DNA from: Tupaia tana
Taxonomy: Eukaryota; Chordata; Mammalia; Scandentia; Tupaiidae
Direction of reading: 5' to 3'
Assembly (NCBI GenBank): GCA_026018925.1
Contig: JAKSZU010000013.1
Location: 62,001-126,000, forward strand
Length of the DNA stretch: 64,000 nt
Shown here: positions 25,616 through 38,887 of the stretch, one piece after another
Numbering within the stretch: the first letter of the stretch is position 1
How the letters are laid out: each line of letters begins with the position of its first letter
The notes under the pieces: generated by a model
The model's input: only the letters and a program-made list of their open reading frames with translations
What the model was told of the DNA's origin: nothing
Databases searched by the model: none
Translations under genes and position numbers: made by a program

Positions 25616-27182
25616 TGCCTGTCTCCTCATTTTCTTTTGGTAATTTTTCCTTTTTACGATTTTTTTAAAGGTAGAATTTCTCTCTGGCTCTCAGCTCCAT
25701 CTTTTGTTTTGTTAATAAGCCCTTCTGCTCCTTTCTCCCAGGCAGGAGAGTTGAGCCATTCTCTGAGAAGATTCCACATGGATACTGGGAACTAGACATT
25801 TCAGGGCACAGGCGAAATGAAGATTTTCTACTCATAATTCAGCCTCCAGCAAGCAAAGCTAGTGTGGTAGGGAGCCCCTCTGGCCTTCTATCCCTGTCTC
25901 TGTGTCTCTGAGGTCTCTGTCTCTCTCTGTGCCTGTCTCATTTTTTTTTGGTAATTATTCCTTTTTACGATATTTTTAAAGGTAGAATTTCTCTCTGGCT
26001 CTCAGCTCCATCTTTTGTTTTGTTAATAAGCCCTTCTGCTGCTTTCTCCCAGGCAGTAGAGTTGAGCCATTCTCTGAGAAGATTCCACATGGATACTGGG
26101 AACTAGATATTTCAGGGCACAGGCAAAATGAAGATTTTCTACTCATAATTCAGCCTCCAGCAAGCAAAGCTAGTGTGGTAGGGAGCCCCTCTGGCCTTCT
26201 ATCCCTGTCTCTGTGTCTCTGAGGTCTCTGTCTCTCTCTGCGCCTGTCTCCTCATTTTCTTTTGGTAATTTTTCCTTTTTACGATTTTTTTAAAGGTAGA
26301 ATTTCTCTCTGGCTCTCAGCTCCATCTTTTGTTTTGTTAATAAGCCCTTCTGCTCCTTTCTCCCAGGCAGGAGAGTTGAGCCATTCTCTGAGAAGATTCC
26401 ACATGGATACTGGGAACTAGATATTTCAGGGCACAGGCGAAATGAAGATTTTCTACTCATAATTCAGCCTCCAGCAAGCAAAGCTAGTGTGGTAGGGAGC
26501 CCCTCTGGCCTTCTATCCCTGTCTCTGTGTCTCTGAGGTCTCTGTCTCTCTCTGCGCCTGTCTCCTCATTTTCTTTTGGGAATTTTTCCTTTTTACGATT
26601 TTTTTAAAGGTAGAATTTCTCTCTGGCTCTCAGCTCCATCTTTTGTTTTGTTAATAAGCCCTTCTGCTGCTTTCTCCCAGGCAGGAGAGTTGAGCCATTC
26701 TCTGAGAAGATTCCACATGGATACTGGGAACTAGATATTTCAGGGCACAGGCGAAATGAAGATATTCTACTCATAATTCAGCCTCCAGCAAGCAAAGCTA
26801 GTGTGGTAGGAAGCCCCTCTGGCCTTCTATCCCTGTCTCTGTGTCTCTGAGGTCTCTCTCTCTCTCTGCACCTGTCTCCTCATTTTCTTTTGGTAATTTT
26901 TACTTTTTACGATTTTTTTAAAGGTAGAATTTCTCTGTGGCTCTCAGCTCCATCTTTTGTTTTGTTAATAAGCCCTCCTGCTCCTTTCTCCCAGGCAGGA
27001 GAGTTGAGCCATTCTCTGAGAAGATTCCACATGGATACTGGGAACTAGATATTTCAGGGCACAGGCGAAATGAAGATTTTCTACTCATAATTCAGCCTGC
27101 AGCAAGCATACCTAGTGTGGTAGGGAGCCCCTATGGCCTTCTATCCCTGTCTCTGTGTCTCTGAGGTCTCTGTCTCTCTCTG
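25616..27182 (+). repeat. 5-unit higher-order repeat, copy 1 (1,567 bp)
   Basis: Private variants recur 1,567 bp later: AGGCAGTAGAG at 26,051, GGCAAAATGAAG at 26,122, GATATTCTAC at 26,761, TTCTCTGTGGCTC at 26,931 and CCCCTATGGCC at 27,128. The left edge lies between about 25,615 and 25,795. Confidence 0.9.
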
Positions 27183-28749
27183 CGCCTGTCTCCTCATTTT
27201 CTTTTGGTAATTTTTCCTTTTTACGATTTTTTTAAAGGTAGAATTTCTCTCTGGCTCTCAGCTCCATCTTTTGTTTTGTTAATAAGCCCTTCTGCTCCTT
27301 TCTCCCAGGCAGGAGAGTTGAGCCATTCTCTGAGAAGATTCCACATGGATACTGGGAACTAGACATTTCAGGGCACAGGCGAAATGAAGATTTTCTACTC
27401 ATAATTCAGCCTCCAGCAAGCAAAGCTAGTGTGGTAGGGAGCCCCTCTGGCCTTCTATCCCTGTCTCTGTGTCTCTGAGGTCTCTGTCTCTCTCTGTGCC
27501 TGTCTCATTTTTTTTTGGTAATTATTCCTTTTTACGATATTTTTAAAGGTAGAATTTCTCTCTGGCTCTCAGCTCCATCTTTTGTTTTGTTAATAAGCCC
27601 TTCTGCTGCTTTCTCCCAGGCAGTAGAGTTGAGCCATTCTCTGAGAAGATTCCACATGGATACTGGGAACTAGATATTTCAGGGCACAGGCAAAATGAAG
27701 ATTTTCTACTCATAATTCAGCCTCCAGCAAGCAAAGCTAGTGTGGTAGGGAGCCCCTCTGGCCTTCTATCCCTGTCTCTGTGTCTCTGAGGTCTCTGTCT
27801 CTCTCTGCGCCTGTCTCCTCATTTTCTTTTGGTAATTTTTCCTTTTTACGATTTTTTTAAAGGTAGAATTTCTCTCTGGCTCTCAGCTCCATCTTTTGTT
27901 TTGTTAATAAGCCCTTCTGCTCCTTTCTCCCAGGCAGGAGAGTTGAGCCATTCTCTGAGAAGATTCCACATGGATACTGGGAACTAGATATTTCAGGGCA
28001 CAGGCGAAATGAAGATTTTCTACTCATAATTCAGCCTCCAGCAAGCAAAGCTAGTGTGGTAGGGAGCCCCTCTGGCCTTCTATCCCTGTCTCTGTGTCTC
28101 TGAGGTCTCTGTCTCTCTCTGCGCCTGTCTCCTCATTTTCTTTTGGTAATTTTTCCTTTTTACGATTTTTTTAAAGGTAGAATTTCTCTCTGGCTCTCAG
28201 CTCCATCTTTTGTTTTGTTAATAAGCCCTTCTGCTGCTTTCTCCCAGGCAGGAGAGTTGAGCCATTCTCTGAGAAGATTCCACATGGATACTGGGAACTA
28301 GATATTTCAGGGCACAGGCGAAATGAAGATATTCTACTCATAATTCAGCCTCCAGCAAGCAAAGCTAGTGTGGTAGGAAGCCCCTCTGGCCTTCTATCCC
28401 TGTCTCTGTGTCTCTGAGGTCTCTCTCTCTCTCTGCACCTGTCTCCTCATTTTTTTTTGGTAATTTTTACTTTTTACGATTTTTTTAAAGGTAGAATTTC
28501 TCTGTGGCTCTCAGCTCCATCTTTTGTTTTGTTAATAAGCCCTCCTGCTCCTTTCTCCCAGGCAGGAGAGTTGAGCCATTCTCTGAGAAGATTCCACATG
28601 GATACTGGGAACTAGATATTTCAGGGCACAGGCGAAATGAAGATTTTCTACTCATAATTCAGCCTGCAGCAAGCATACCTAGTGTGGTAGGGAGCCCCTA
28701 TGGCCTTCTATCCCTGTCTCTGTGTCTCTGAGGTCTCTGTCTCTCTCTG
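27183..28749 (+). repeat. 5-unit higher-order repeat, copy 2
   Basis: It carries the same five private variants as the preceding block, at 27,618, 27,689, 28,328, 28,498 and 28,695. I saw two differences: TTTTGGGAAT at about 26,575 reads TTTTGGTAAT here, and the CATTTTCTTTT tract at 26,881 is a pure T run at 28,448. Confidence 0.9.
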
Positions 28750-31700
28750 CGCCTGTCTCCTCATTTTCTTTTGGTAATTTTTCCTTTTTACGATTTTTTT
28801 AAAGGTAGAATTTCTCTCTGGCTCTCAGCTCCATCTTTTGTTTTGTTAATAAGCCCTTCTGCTCCTTTCTCCCAGGCAGGAGAGTTGAGCCATTCTCTGA
28901 GAAGATTCCACATGGATACTGGGAACTAGATATTTCAGGGCACAGGCGAAATGAAGATTTTCTACTCATAATTCAGCCTCCAGCAAGCAAAGCTAGTGTG
29001 GTAGGGAGCCCCTCTGGCCTTCTATCCCTGTCTCTGTGTCTCTGAGGTCTCTGTCTCTCTCTGCGCCTGTCTCCTCATTTTTTTTTGGTAATTTTTCCTT
29101 TTTACGATTTTTTTAAAGGTAGAATTTCTCTCTGGCTCTCAGCTCCATCTTTTGTTTTGTTAATAAGCCCTTCTGCTGCTTTCTCCCAGGCAGGAGAGTT
29201 GAGCCATTCTCTGAGAAGATTCCACATGGATACTGGGAACTAGATATTTCAGGGCACAGGCGAAATGAAGATTTTCTACTCATAATTCAGCCTCCAGCAA
29301 GCAAAGCTAGTGTGGTAGGGAGCCCCTCTGGCCTTCTATCCCTGTCTCTGTGTCTCTGAGGTCTCTGTCTCTCTCTGCGCCTGTCTCCTCATTTTCTTTT
29401 GGTAATTTTTCCTTTTTACGATTTTTTTAAAGGTAGAATTTCTCTCTGGCTCTCAGCTCCATCTTTTGTTTTGTTAATAAGCACTTCTGCTCCTTTCTCC
29501 CAGGCAGGAGAGTTGAGCCATTCTCTGAGAAGATTCCACATGGATACTGGGAACTAGATATTTCAGGGCACAGGCGAAATGAAGATTTTCTACTCATAAT
29601 TCAGCCTCCAGCAAGCAAAGCTAGTGTGGTAGGGAGCCCCTCTGGCCTTCTATCCCTGTCTCTGTGTCTCTGAGGTCTCTGTCTCTCTCTGTGCCTGTCT
29701 CCTCATTTTCTTTTGGTAATTTTTCCTTTTTACGATTTTTTTAAAGGTAGAATTTCTCTCTGGCTCTCAGCTCCATCTTTTGTTTTGTTAATAAGCCCTT
29801 CTGCTCCTTTCTCCCAGGCAGGAGAGTTGAGCCATTCTCTGAGAAGATTCCACATGGATACTGGGAACTAGATATTTCAGGGCACATGCGAAATGAAGAT
29901 TTTCTACTCATAATTCAGCCTCCATCAAGCAAAGCTAGTGTGGTAGGGAGCCCCTCTGGCCTTCTATCCCTGTCTCTGTGTCTCTGAGGTCTCTGTCTCT
30001 CTCTGTGCCTGTCTCCTCATTTTTTTTTTTGGTAATTTTTCCTTTTTACGATTTTTTTAAAGGTAGAATTGCTCTCTGGCTCTCAGCTCCATCTTTTGTT
30101 TTGTTAATAAGCCCTTCTGCTCCTTTCTCCCAGGCCGGAGAGTTGAGCCATTCTCTGAGAAGGTTCCACATGGATACTGGGAACTAGATATTTCAGGGCA
30201 CAGGCGAAATGAAGATTTTCTACTCATAATTCAGCCTCCAGCAAGCAAAGCTAGTGTGGTAGGGAGCCCCTCTGGCCTTCTATCCCTGTCTCTGTGTCTC
30301 TGAGGTCTCTGTCTCTCTCTGCGCCTGTCTCCTCATTTTCTTTTGGTAATTTTTCCTTTTTACGATTTTTTTAAAGGTAGAATTTCTCTCTGGCTCTCAG
30401 CTCATCTTTTGTTTTGTTAATAAGCCCTTCTGCTGCTTTCTCCCAGGCAGGAGAGTTGAGCCATTCTCTGAGAAGATTCCACATGGATACTGGGAACTAG
30501 ATATTTCAGGGCACATGCGAAATGAAGATTTTCTACTCATAATTCAGCCTCCAGCAAGCAAAGCTAGTGTGGTAGGGAGCCCCTCTGGCCTTCTATCCCT
30601 GTCTCTGTGTCTCTGAGGTCTCTGTCTCTCTCTGCGCCTGTCTCCTCATTTTCTTTTGGTAATTTTTCCTTTTTACGATTTTTTTAAAGGTAGAATTTCT
30701 CTCTGGCTCTCAGCTCCATCTTTTGTTTTGTTAATAAGCCCTTCTGCTGCTTTCTCCCAGGCAGGAGAGTTGAGCCATTCTCTGAGAAGATTCCACATGG
30801 ATACTGGGAACTAGATATTTCAGGGCACAGGCGAAATGAAGATTTTCTACTCATAATTCAGTCTCCAGCAAGCAAAGCTAGTGTGGTAGGAAGCCCCTCT
30901 GGCCTTCTATCCCTGTCTCTGTGTCTCTGAGGTCTCTGTCTCTCTCTGCACCTGTCTCCTCATTTTCTTTTGGTAATTTTTACTTTTTACGATTTTTTTA
31001 AAGGTAGAATTTCTCTCTGGCTCTCAGCTCCATCTTTTGTTTTGTTAATAAGCCCTTCTGCTGCTTTCTCCCAGGCAGGAGAGTTGAGCCATTCTCTGAG
31101 AAGATTCCACATGGATACTGGGAACTAGATATTTCAGGGCACAGGCGAAATGAAGATTTTCTACTCATAATTCAGCCTGCAGCAAGCATACCTAGTGTGG
31201 TAGGGAGCCCCTCTGGCCTTCTATCCCTGTCTCTGTGTCTCTGAGGTCTCTGTCTCTCTCTGCGCCTGTCTCCTCATTTTCTTTTGGTAATTTTTCCTTT
31301 TTACGATTTTTTTAAAGGTAGAATTTCTCTCTGGCTCTCAGCTCCATCTTTTGTTTTGTTAATAAGCCCTTCTGCTCCTTTCTCCCAGGCAGGAGAGTTG
31401 AGCCATTCTCTGAGAAGATTCCACATGGATACTGGGAACTAGATATTTCAGGGCACAGGCGAAATGAAGATTTTCTACTCATAATTCAGCCTCCAGCAAG
31501 CAAAGCTAGTGTGGTAGGGAGCCCCTCTGGCCTTCTATCCCTGTCTCTGTGTCTCTGAGGTCTCTGTCTCTCTCTGCGCCTGTCTCATTTTCTTTTGGTA
31601 ATTTTTCCTTTTTACGATTTTTTTAAAGGTAGAATTTCTCTCTGGCTCTCAGCTCCATCTTTTGTTTTGTTAATAAGCCCTTCTGCTCCTTTCTCCCAGG

Positions 31701-34700
31701 CAGGAGAGTTGATCCATTCTCTGAGAAGATTCCACATGGATACTGGGAACTAGATATTTCAGGGCACAGGCGAAATGAAGATTTTCTACTCATAATTCAG
31801 CCTCCAGCAAGCAAAGCTAGTGTGGTAGGGAGCCCCTCTGGCCTTCTATCCCTGTCTCTGTGTCTCTGAGGTCTCTGTCTCTCTCTGCTCCTGTCTCCTC
31901 ATTTTCTTTTGGTAATTTTTACTTTTTACGATTTTTTTAAAGGTAGAATTTCTCTCTGGCTCTCAGCTCCATCTTTTGTTTTGTTAATAAGCACTTCTGC
32001 TCTTTTCTCCCAGGCAGGAGAGTTGAGCCATTTTCTGAGAAGATTCCACATGGCTACTGGGAACTAGATATTTCAGGGCACAGGCGAAATGAAGATTTTC
32101 TACTCATAATTCAGCCTCCAGCAAGCAAAGCTAGTGTGGTAGGGAGCCCCTCTGGCCTTCTATCCCTGTCTCTGTGTCTCTGAGGTCTCTGTCTCTCTCT
32201 GCGCCTGTCTCCTCATTTTCTTTTGGTAATTTTTCCTTTTTACGATTTTTTTAAAGGTAGAATTTCTCTCTGGCTCTCAGCTCCATCTTTTGTTTTGTTA
32301 ATAAGCCCTCCTGCTCCTTTCTCCCAGGCAGGAGAGTTGAGCCATTCTCTGAGAAGATTCCACATGGATACTGGGAACTAGATATTTCAGGGCACAGGCG
32401 AAATGAAGATTTTCTACTCATAATTCAGCCTCCAGCAAGCAAAGCTAGTGTGGTAGGGAGCCCCTCTGGCCTTCTATCCCTGTCTCTGTGTCTCTGAGGT
32501 CTCTGTCTCTCTCTGCGCCTGTCTCCTCATTTTCTTTTGGTAATTTTTCTTTTTACGATTTTTTTAAAGGTAGAATTTCTCTCTGGCTCTCAGCTCCATC
32601 TTTTGTTTTGTTAATAAGCCCTTCTGCTCCTTTCTCCCAGGCAGGAGAGTTGAGCCATTCTCTGAGAAGATTCCACATGGATACTGGGAACTAGATATTT
32701 CAGGGCACAGGCGAAATGAAGATTTTCTACTCATAATTCAGCCTCCAGCAAGCAAAGCTAGTGTGGTAGGGAGCCCCTCTGGCCTTCTATCCCTGTCTCT
32801 GTGTCTCTGAGGTCTCTGTCTCTCTCTGCGCCTGTCTCCTCATTTTCTTTTGGTAATTTTTCCTTTTTACGATTTTTTTAAAGGTAGAATTTCTCTCTGG
32901 CTCTCAGCTCCATCTTTTGTTTTGTTAATAAGCCCTTCTGCTCCTTTCTCCCAGGCAGGAGAGTTGAGCCATTCTCTGAGAAGATTCCACATGGATACTG
33001 GGAACTAGATATTTCAGGGCACAGGCGAAATGAAGATTTTCTACTCATAATTCAGCCTCCAGCAAGCAAAGCTAGTGTGGTAGGGAGCCCCTCTGGCCTT
33101 CTATCCCTGTCTCTGTGTCTCTGAGGTCTCTGTCTCTCTCTGCGCCTGTCTCCTCATTTTCTTTTGGTAATTTTTCCTTTTTACGATTTTTTTAAAGGTA
33201 GAATTTCTCTCTGGCTCTCAGCTCCATCTTTTGTTTTGTTAATAAGCCCTTCTGCTCCTTTCTCCCAGGCAGGAGAGTTGAGCCATTCTCTGAGAAGATT
33301 CCACATGGATACTGGGAACTAGATATTTCAGGGCACAGGCGAAATGAAGATTTTCTACTCATAATTCAGCCTCCAGCAAGCAAAGCTAGTGTGGTAGGGA
33401 GCCCCTCTGGCCTTCTATCCCTGTCTCTGTGTCTCTGAGGTCTCTGTCTCTCTCTGCGCCTGTCTCCTCATTTTCTTTTGGTAATTTTTCCTTTTTACGA
33501 TTTTTTTAAAGGTAGAATTTCTCTCTGGCTCTCAGCTCCATCTTTTGTTTTGTTAATAAGCCCTTCTGCTCCTTTCTCCCAGGCAGGAGAGTTGAGCCAT
33601 TCTCTGAGAAGATTCCACATGGATACTGGGAACTAGATATTTCAGGGCACAGGCGAAATGAAGATTTTCTACTCATAATTCAGCCTCCAGCAAGCAAAGC
33701 TAGTGTGGTAGGGAGCCCCTCTGGCCTTCTATCCCTGTCTCTGTGTCTCTGAGGTCTCTGTCTCTCTCTGCACCTGTCTCCTCATTTTCTTTTGGTAATT
33801 TTTCCTTTTTACGATTTTTTTAAAGGTAGAATTTCTCTCTGGCTCTCAGCTCCATCTTTTGTTTTGTTAATAAGCCCTTCTGCTCCTTTCTCCCAGGCAG
33901 GAGAGTTGAGCCATTCTCTGAGAAGATTCCACATGGATACTGGGAACTAGATATTTCAGGGCACAGGCGAAATGAAGATTTTCTACTCATAATTCAGCCT
34001 GCAGCAAGCAAAGCTAGTGTGGTAGGGAGCCCCTCTGGCCTTCTATCCCTGTCTCTGTGTCTCTGAGGCCTCTGTCTCTCTCTGCGCCTGTCTCATTTTC
34101 TTTTGGTAATTTTTCCTTTTTACGATTTTTTTAAAGGTAGAATTTCTCTCTGGCTCTCAGCTCCATCTTTTGTTTTGTTAATAAGCCCTTCTGCTGCTTT
34201 CTCCCAGGCAGGAGAGTTGATCCATTCTCTGAGAAGATTCCACATGGATACTGGGAACTAGATATTTCAGGGCACAGGCGAAATGAAGATTTTCTACTCA
34301 TAATTCAGCCTCCAGCAAGCAAAGCTAGTGTGGTAGGGAGCCCCTCTGGCCTTCTATCCCTGTCTCTGTGTCTCTGAGGTCTCTGTCTCTCTCTGCGCCT
34401 GTCTCCTCATTTTCTTTTGGTAATTTTTCCTTTTTACGATTTTTTTAAAGGTAGAATTTCTCTCTGGCTCTCAGCTCCATCTTTTGTTTTGTTAATAAGC
34501 CCTTCTGCTCCTTTCTCCCAGGCAGGAGAGTTGAGCCATTCTCTGAGAAGATTCCACATGGATACTGGGAACTAGATATTTCAGGGCACAGGCGAAATGA
34601 AGATTTTCTACTCATAATTCAGCCTCCAGCAAGCAAAGCTAGTGTGGTAGGAAGCCCCTCTGGCCTTCTATCCCTGTCTCTGTGTCTCTGAGGTCTCTGT

Positions 34701-37700
34701 CTCTCTCTGCGCCTGTCTCCTCATTTTCTTTTGGTAATTTTTCCTTTTTACGATTTTTTTAAAGGTAGAATTTCTCTCTGGCTCTCAGCTCCATCTTTTG
34801 TTTTGTTAATAAGCCCTTCTGCTCCTTTCTCCCAGGCAGGAGAGTTGAGCCATTCTCTGAGAAGATTCCACATGGATACTGGGAACTAGATATTTCAGGG
34901 CACAGGCGAAATGAAGATTTTCTACTCATAATTCAGCCTCCAGCAAGCAAAGCTAGTGTGGTAGGAAGCCCCTCTGGCCTTCTATCCCTGTCTCTGTGTC
35001 TCTGAGGTCTCTGTCTCTCTCTGCGCCTGTCTCCTCATTTTCTTTTGGTAATTTTTCCTTTTTACGATTTTTTTAAAGGTAGAATTTCTCTCTGGCTCTC
35101 AGCTCCATCTTTTGTTTTGTTAATAAGCCCTTCTGCTCCTTTCTCCCAGGCAGGAGAGTTGAGCCATTCTCTGAGAAGATTCCACATGGATACTGGGAAC
35201 TAGATATTTCAGGGCACAGGCGAAATGAAGATTTTCTACTCATAATTCAGCCTCCAGCAAGCAAAGCTAGTGTGGTAGGGAGCCCCTCTGGCCTTCTATC
35301 CCTGTCTCTGTGTCTCTGAGGTCTCTGTCTCTCTCTGCGCCTGTCTCCTCATTTTCTTTTGGTAATTTTTCCTTTTTACGATTTTTTTAAAGGTAGAATT
35401 TCTCTCTGGCTCTCAGCTACATCTTTTGTTTTGTTAATAAGCCCTTCTGCTCCTTTCTCCCAGGCAGGAGAGTTGAGCCATTCTCTGAGAAGATTCCACA
35501 TGGATACTGGGAACTAGATATTTCAGGGCACAGGCGAAATGAAGATTTTCTACTCATAATTCAGCCTCCAGCAAGCAAAGCTAGTGTGGTAGGGAGCCCC
35601 TCTGGCCTTCTATCCCTGTCTCTGTGTCTCTGAGGTATCTGTCTCTCTCTGCTCCTGTCTCCTCATTTTCTTTTGGTAATTTTTCCTTTTTACGATTTTT
35701 TTAAAGGTAGAATTTCTCTCTGGCTCTCAGCTCCATCTTTTGTTTTGTTAATAAGCCCTTCTGCTGCTTTCTCCCAGGCAGGAGAGTTGAGCCATTCTCT
35801 GAGAAGATTCCACATGAATACTGGGAACTAGATATTTCAGGGCACAGGCGAAATGAAGATTTTCTACTCATAATTCAGCCTCCAGCAAGCAAAGCTAGTG
35901 TGGTAGGGAGCCCCTCTGGCCTTCTATCCCTGTCTCTGTGTCTCTGAGGTCTCTGTCTCTCTCTGCGCCTGTCTCCTCATTTTCTTTTGGTAATTTTTCC
36001 TTTTTACGATTTTTTTAAAGGTAGAATTTCTCTCTGGCTCTCAGCTCCATCTTTTGTTTTGTTAATAAGCCCTTCTGCTCCTTTCTCCCAGGCAGGAGAG
36101 TTGAGCCATTCTCTGAGAAGATTCCACATGGATACTGGGAACTAGATATTTCAGGGCACAGGCGAAATGAAGATTTTCTACTCATAATTCAGCCTCCAGC
36201 AAGCAAAGCTAGTGTGGTAGGAAGCCCCTCTGGCCTTCTATCCCTGTCTCTGTGTCTCTGAGGTCTCTGTCTCTCTCTGCGCCTGTCTCATTTTCTTTTG
36301 GTAATTTTTCCTTTTTACGATTTTTTTAAAGGTAGAATTTCTCTCTGGCTCTCAGCTCCATCTTTTGTTTTGTTAATAAGCCCTTCTGCTCCTTTCTCCC
36401 AGGCAGGAGAGTTGAGCCATTCTCTGAGAAGATTCCACATGGATACTGGGAACTAGATATTTCAGGGCACAGGCGAAATGAAGATTTTCTACTCATAATT
36501 CAGCCTCCAGCAAGCAAAGCTAGTGTGGTAGGGAGCCCCTCTGGCCTTCTATCCCTGTCTCTGTGTCTCTGAGGTCTCTGTCTCTCTCTGCGCCTGTCTC
36601 CTCATTTTCTTTTGGTAAGTTTTCCTTTTTACGATTTTTTTAAAGGTAGAATTTCTCTCTGGCTCTCAGCTCCATCTTTTGTTTTGTTAATAAGCCCTTC
36701 TGCTCCTTTCTCCCAGGCAGGAGAGTTGAGCCATTCTCTGAGAAGATTCCACATGGATACTGGGAACTAGATATTTCAGGGCACAGGCGAAATGAAGATT
36801 TTCTACTCATAATTCAGCCTCCAGCAAGCAAAGCTAGTGTGGTAGGGAGCCCCTCTGGCCTTCTATCCCTGTCTCTGTGTCTCTGAGGTCTCTGTCTCTC
36901 TCTGCGCCTGTCTCCTCATTTTCTTTTGGTAATTTTTCCTTTTTACGATTTTTTTAAAGGTAGAATTTCTCTCTGGCTCTCAGCTCCATCTTTTGTTTTG
37001 TTAATAAGCCCTTCTGCTCCTTTCTCCCAGGCAGGAGAGTTGAGCCATTCTCTGAGAAGATTCCACATGGATACTGGGAACTAGATATTTCAGGGCTCAG
37101 GCGAAATGAAGATTTTCTACTCATAATTCAGCCTCCAGCAAGCAAAGCTAGTGTGGTAGGGAGCCCCTCTGGCCTTCTATCCCTGTCTCTGTGTCTCTGA
37201 GGTCTCTGTCTCTCTCTGCGCCTGTCTCCTCATTTTCTTTTGGTAATTTTTCCTTTTTACGATTTTTTTAAAGGTAGAATTTCTCTCTGGCTCTCAACTC
37301 CATCTTTTGTTTTGTTAATAAGCACTTCTGTTCCTTTCTCCCAGGCAGGAGAGTTGAGCCATTCTCTGAGAAGATTCCACATGGATACTGGGAACTAGAT
37401 ATTTCAGGGCACAGGCGAAATGAAGATTTTCTACTCATAATTCAGCCTCCAGCAAGCAAAGCTAGTGTGGTAGGGAGCCCCTCTGGCCTTCTATCCCTGT
37501 CTCTGTGTCTCTGAGGTCTCTGTCTCTCTCTGCGCCTGTCTCCTCATTTTCTTTTGGTAATTTTTCCTTTTTACGATTTTTTTTAAAGGTAGAATTTCTC
37601 TCTGGCTCTCAGCTCCATCTTTTGTTTTGTTAATAAGCCCTTCTGCTCCTTTCTCCCAGGCAGGAGAGTTGATCCATTCTCTGAGAAGATTCCACATGGA

Positions 37701-38622
37701 TACTGGGAACTAGATATTTCAGGGCACAGGCGAAATGAAGATTTTCTACTCATAATTCAGCCTCCAGCAAGCAAAGCTAGTGTGGTAGGGAGCCCCTCTG
37801 GCCTTCTATCCCTGTCTCTGTGTCTCTGAGGTCTCTGTCTCTCTCTGCACCTGTCTCCTCATTTTCTTTTGGTAATTTTTCCTTTTTACGATTTTTTTAA
37901 AGGTAGAATTTCTCTCTGGCTCTCAGCTCCATCTTTTGTTTTGTTAATAAGCCCTTCTGCTCCTTTCTCCCAGGCAGGAGAGTTGAGCCATTCTCTGAGA
38001 AGATTCCACATGGATACTGGGAACTAGATATTTCAGGGCACAGGCGAAATGAAGATTTTCTACTCATAATTCAGCCTCCAGCAAGCAAAGCTAGTGTGGT
38101 AGGCAGCCCCTCTGGCCTTCTATCCCTGTCTCTGTGTCTCTGAGGTCTCTGTCTCTCTCTGTGCCTGTCTCCTCATTTTCTTTTGGTAATTTTTCCTTTT
38201 TACGATTTTTTTAAAGGTAGAATTTCTCTCTGGCTCTCAGCTCCATCTTTTGTTTTGTTAATAAGCCCTTCTGCTCCTTTCTCCCAGGCAGGAGAGTTGA
38301 GCCATGCTCTGAGAAGATTCCACATGGATACTGGGAACTAGATATTTCAGGGCACAGGCGAAATGAAGATTTTCTACTCATAATTCAGCCTCCAGCAAGC
38401 AAAGCTAGTGTGGTAGGGAGCCCCTCTGGCCTTCTATCCCTGTCTCTGTGTCTCTGAGGTCTCTGTCTCTCTCTGCGCCTGTCTCCTCATTTTCTTTTGG
38501 TAATATTTCCTTTTTACGATTTTTTTAAAGGTAGAATTTCTCTCTGGCTCTCAGCTCCATCTTTTGTTTTGTTAATAAGCCCTTCTGCTCCTTTCTCCCA
38601 GGCAGGAGAGTTGAGCCATTCT
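28750..38622 (+). repeat. Uniform right part of the satellite, adjoining L1
   Basis: About 31 units lie close to one consensus. The subtype with TAATTATTCC and ACGATATTTTT, frequent from 1,165 to about 27,540, is absent here. Remaining variants are single substitutions or the recurrent 3-bp loss in the CTCCTCATTTT segment (31,585, 34,092, 36,288). No block-scale duplication was evident by eye, though near-identical units would hide one. Confidence 0.7.
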
Positions 38623-38887
38623 ATTTTGTGATTTTTTTCTTTAAAGAAAAAAAAAAGAAAAGCAATTATAATTTTTTATTTTTTTGTCTTTTTTCTCTCT
38701 TTTTATTGTTGTTTCTCTCTCTCTTTTTCATTTTCCTTTTTCTTGTCTCTCCACGCAATATCTACTGAATCTGCTGCACCAGCGATCACTTCAGAACGGC
38801 AATCCGATTCTAGAACACCTCTGTCTGCTTGCTCCTGAACATTGAGGCTTAACTTCAAGAATTTGAAAGAAACACGCCATTCATCAG
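38623..38887 (+). promoter_or_regulatory. L1-A 5' leader between the satellite and ORF1
   Basis: The first ~125 bp are T- and CT-rich. The rest (38,753-38,887) aligns with the leader of L1-E at 61,710-61,825: shared blocks include GAACGGCAA, CACCTCT, TGCTCCTGAAC and ACTTCAAGAAT, ending just before the ORF1 ATG. This is the layout of monomer-type L1 promoters as in mouse: tandem monomers, a short unique tether, then ORF1. Promoter activity is inferred. Confidence 0.7.

Larger units (their letters stand above)
1..38622 (+). repeat. Satellite array, ~314-bp unit, ~123 head-to-tail copies, derived from L1 5'UTR
   Basis: The motif GGATACTGGG recurs at 51, 362, 677, 991, 1306, 1620, 1931, 2245 and so on to 38,326, with spacings of 311, 314 or 315. 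That gives about 122 intervals of mean 313.7 bp, all in one orientation with no interruption. Each unit has a mixed-composition core (AAGATTCCACATGGATACTG through ATAATTCAGCCTCCAG) and a long pyrimidine-rich half with TCTCTGTCTCTCTCTG, TTTTTACGAT and TTTCTCCCAGGCAGG. The core matches the 5'UTR of the L1 at 61,622-61,706 in the same orientation, and the array runs straight into an L1 leader and ORF1 at 38,623. The left end lies outside the window. The last unit breaks off after TTGAGCCATTCT. I see no CENP-B-box-like motif in the unit. The array is certain; the L1 origin is inference from homology and position. Confidence 0.97.

Noticed and set aside
1249..37697. Repeated 60-107-codon open frames on both strands in the satellite
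   Set aside because: They recur because the unit recurs, shift with small indels, and encode low-complexity Ser/Leu-rich or shadow peptides. The unit has no conserved frame.
1..38622. CRISPR array
   Set aside because: The repeats are contiguous 314-bp units with no unique spacers, in mammalian DNA.
1..38622. CENP-B box in the satellite unit
   Set aside because: I looked for TTCG....A..CGGG-type motifs in the unit and saw none. A centromeric role is not supported by sequence.
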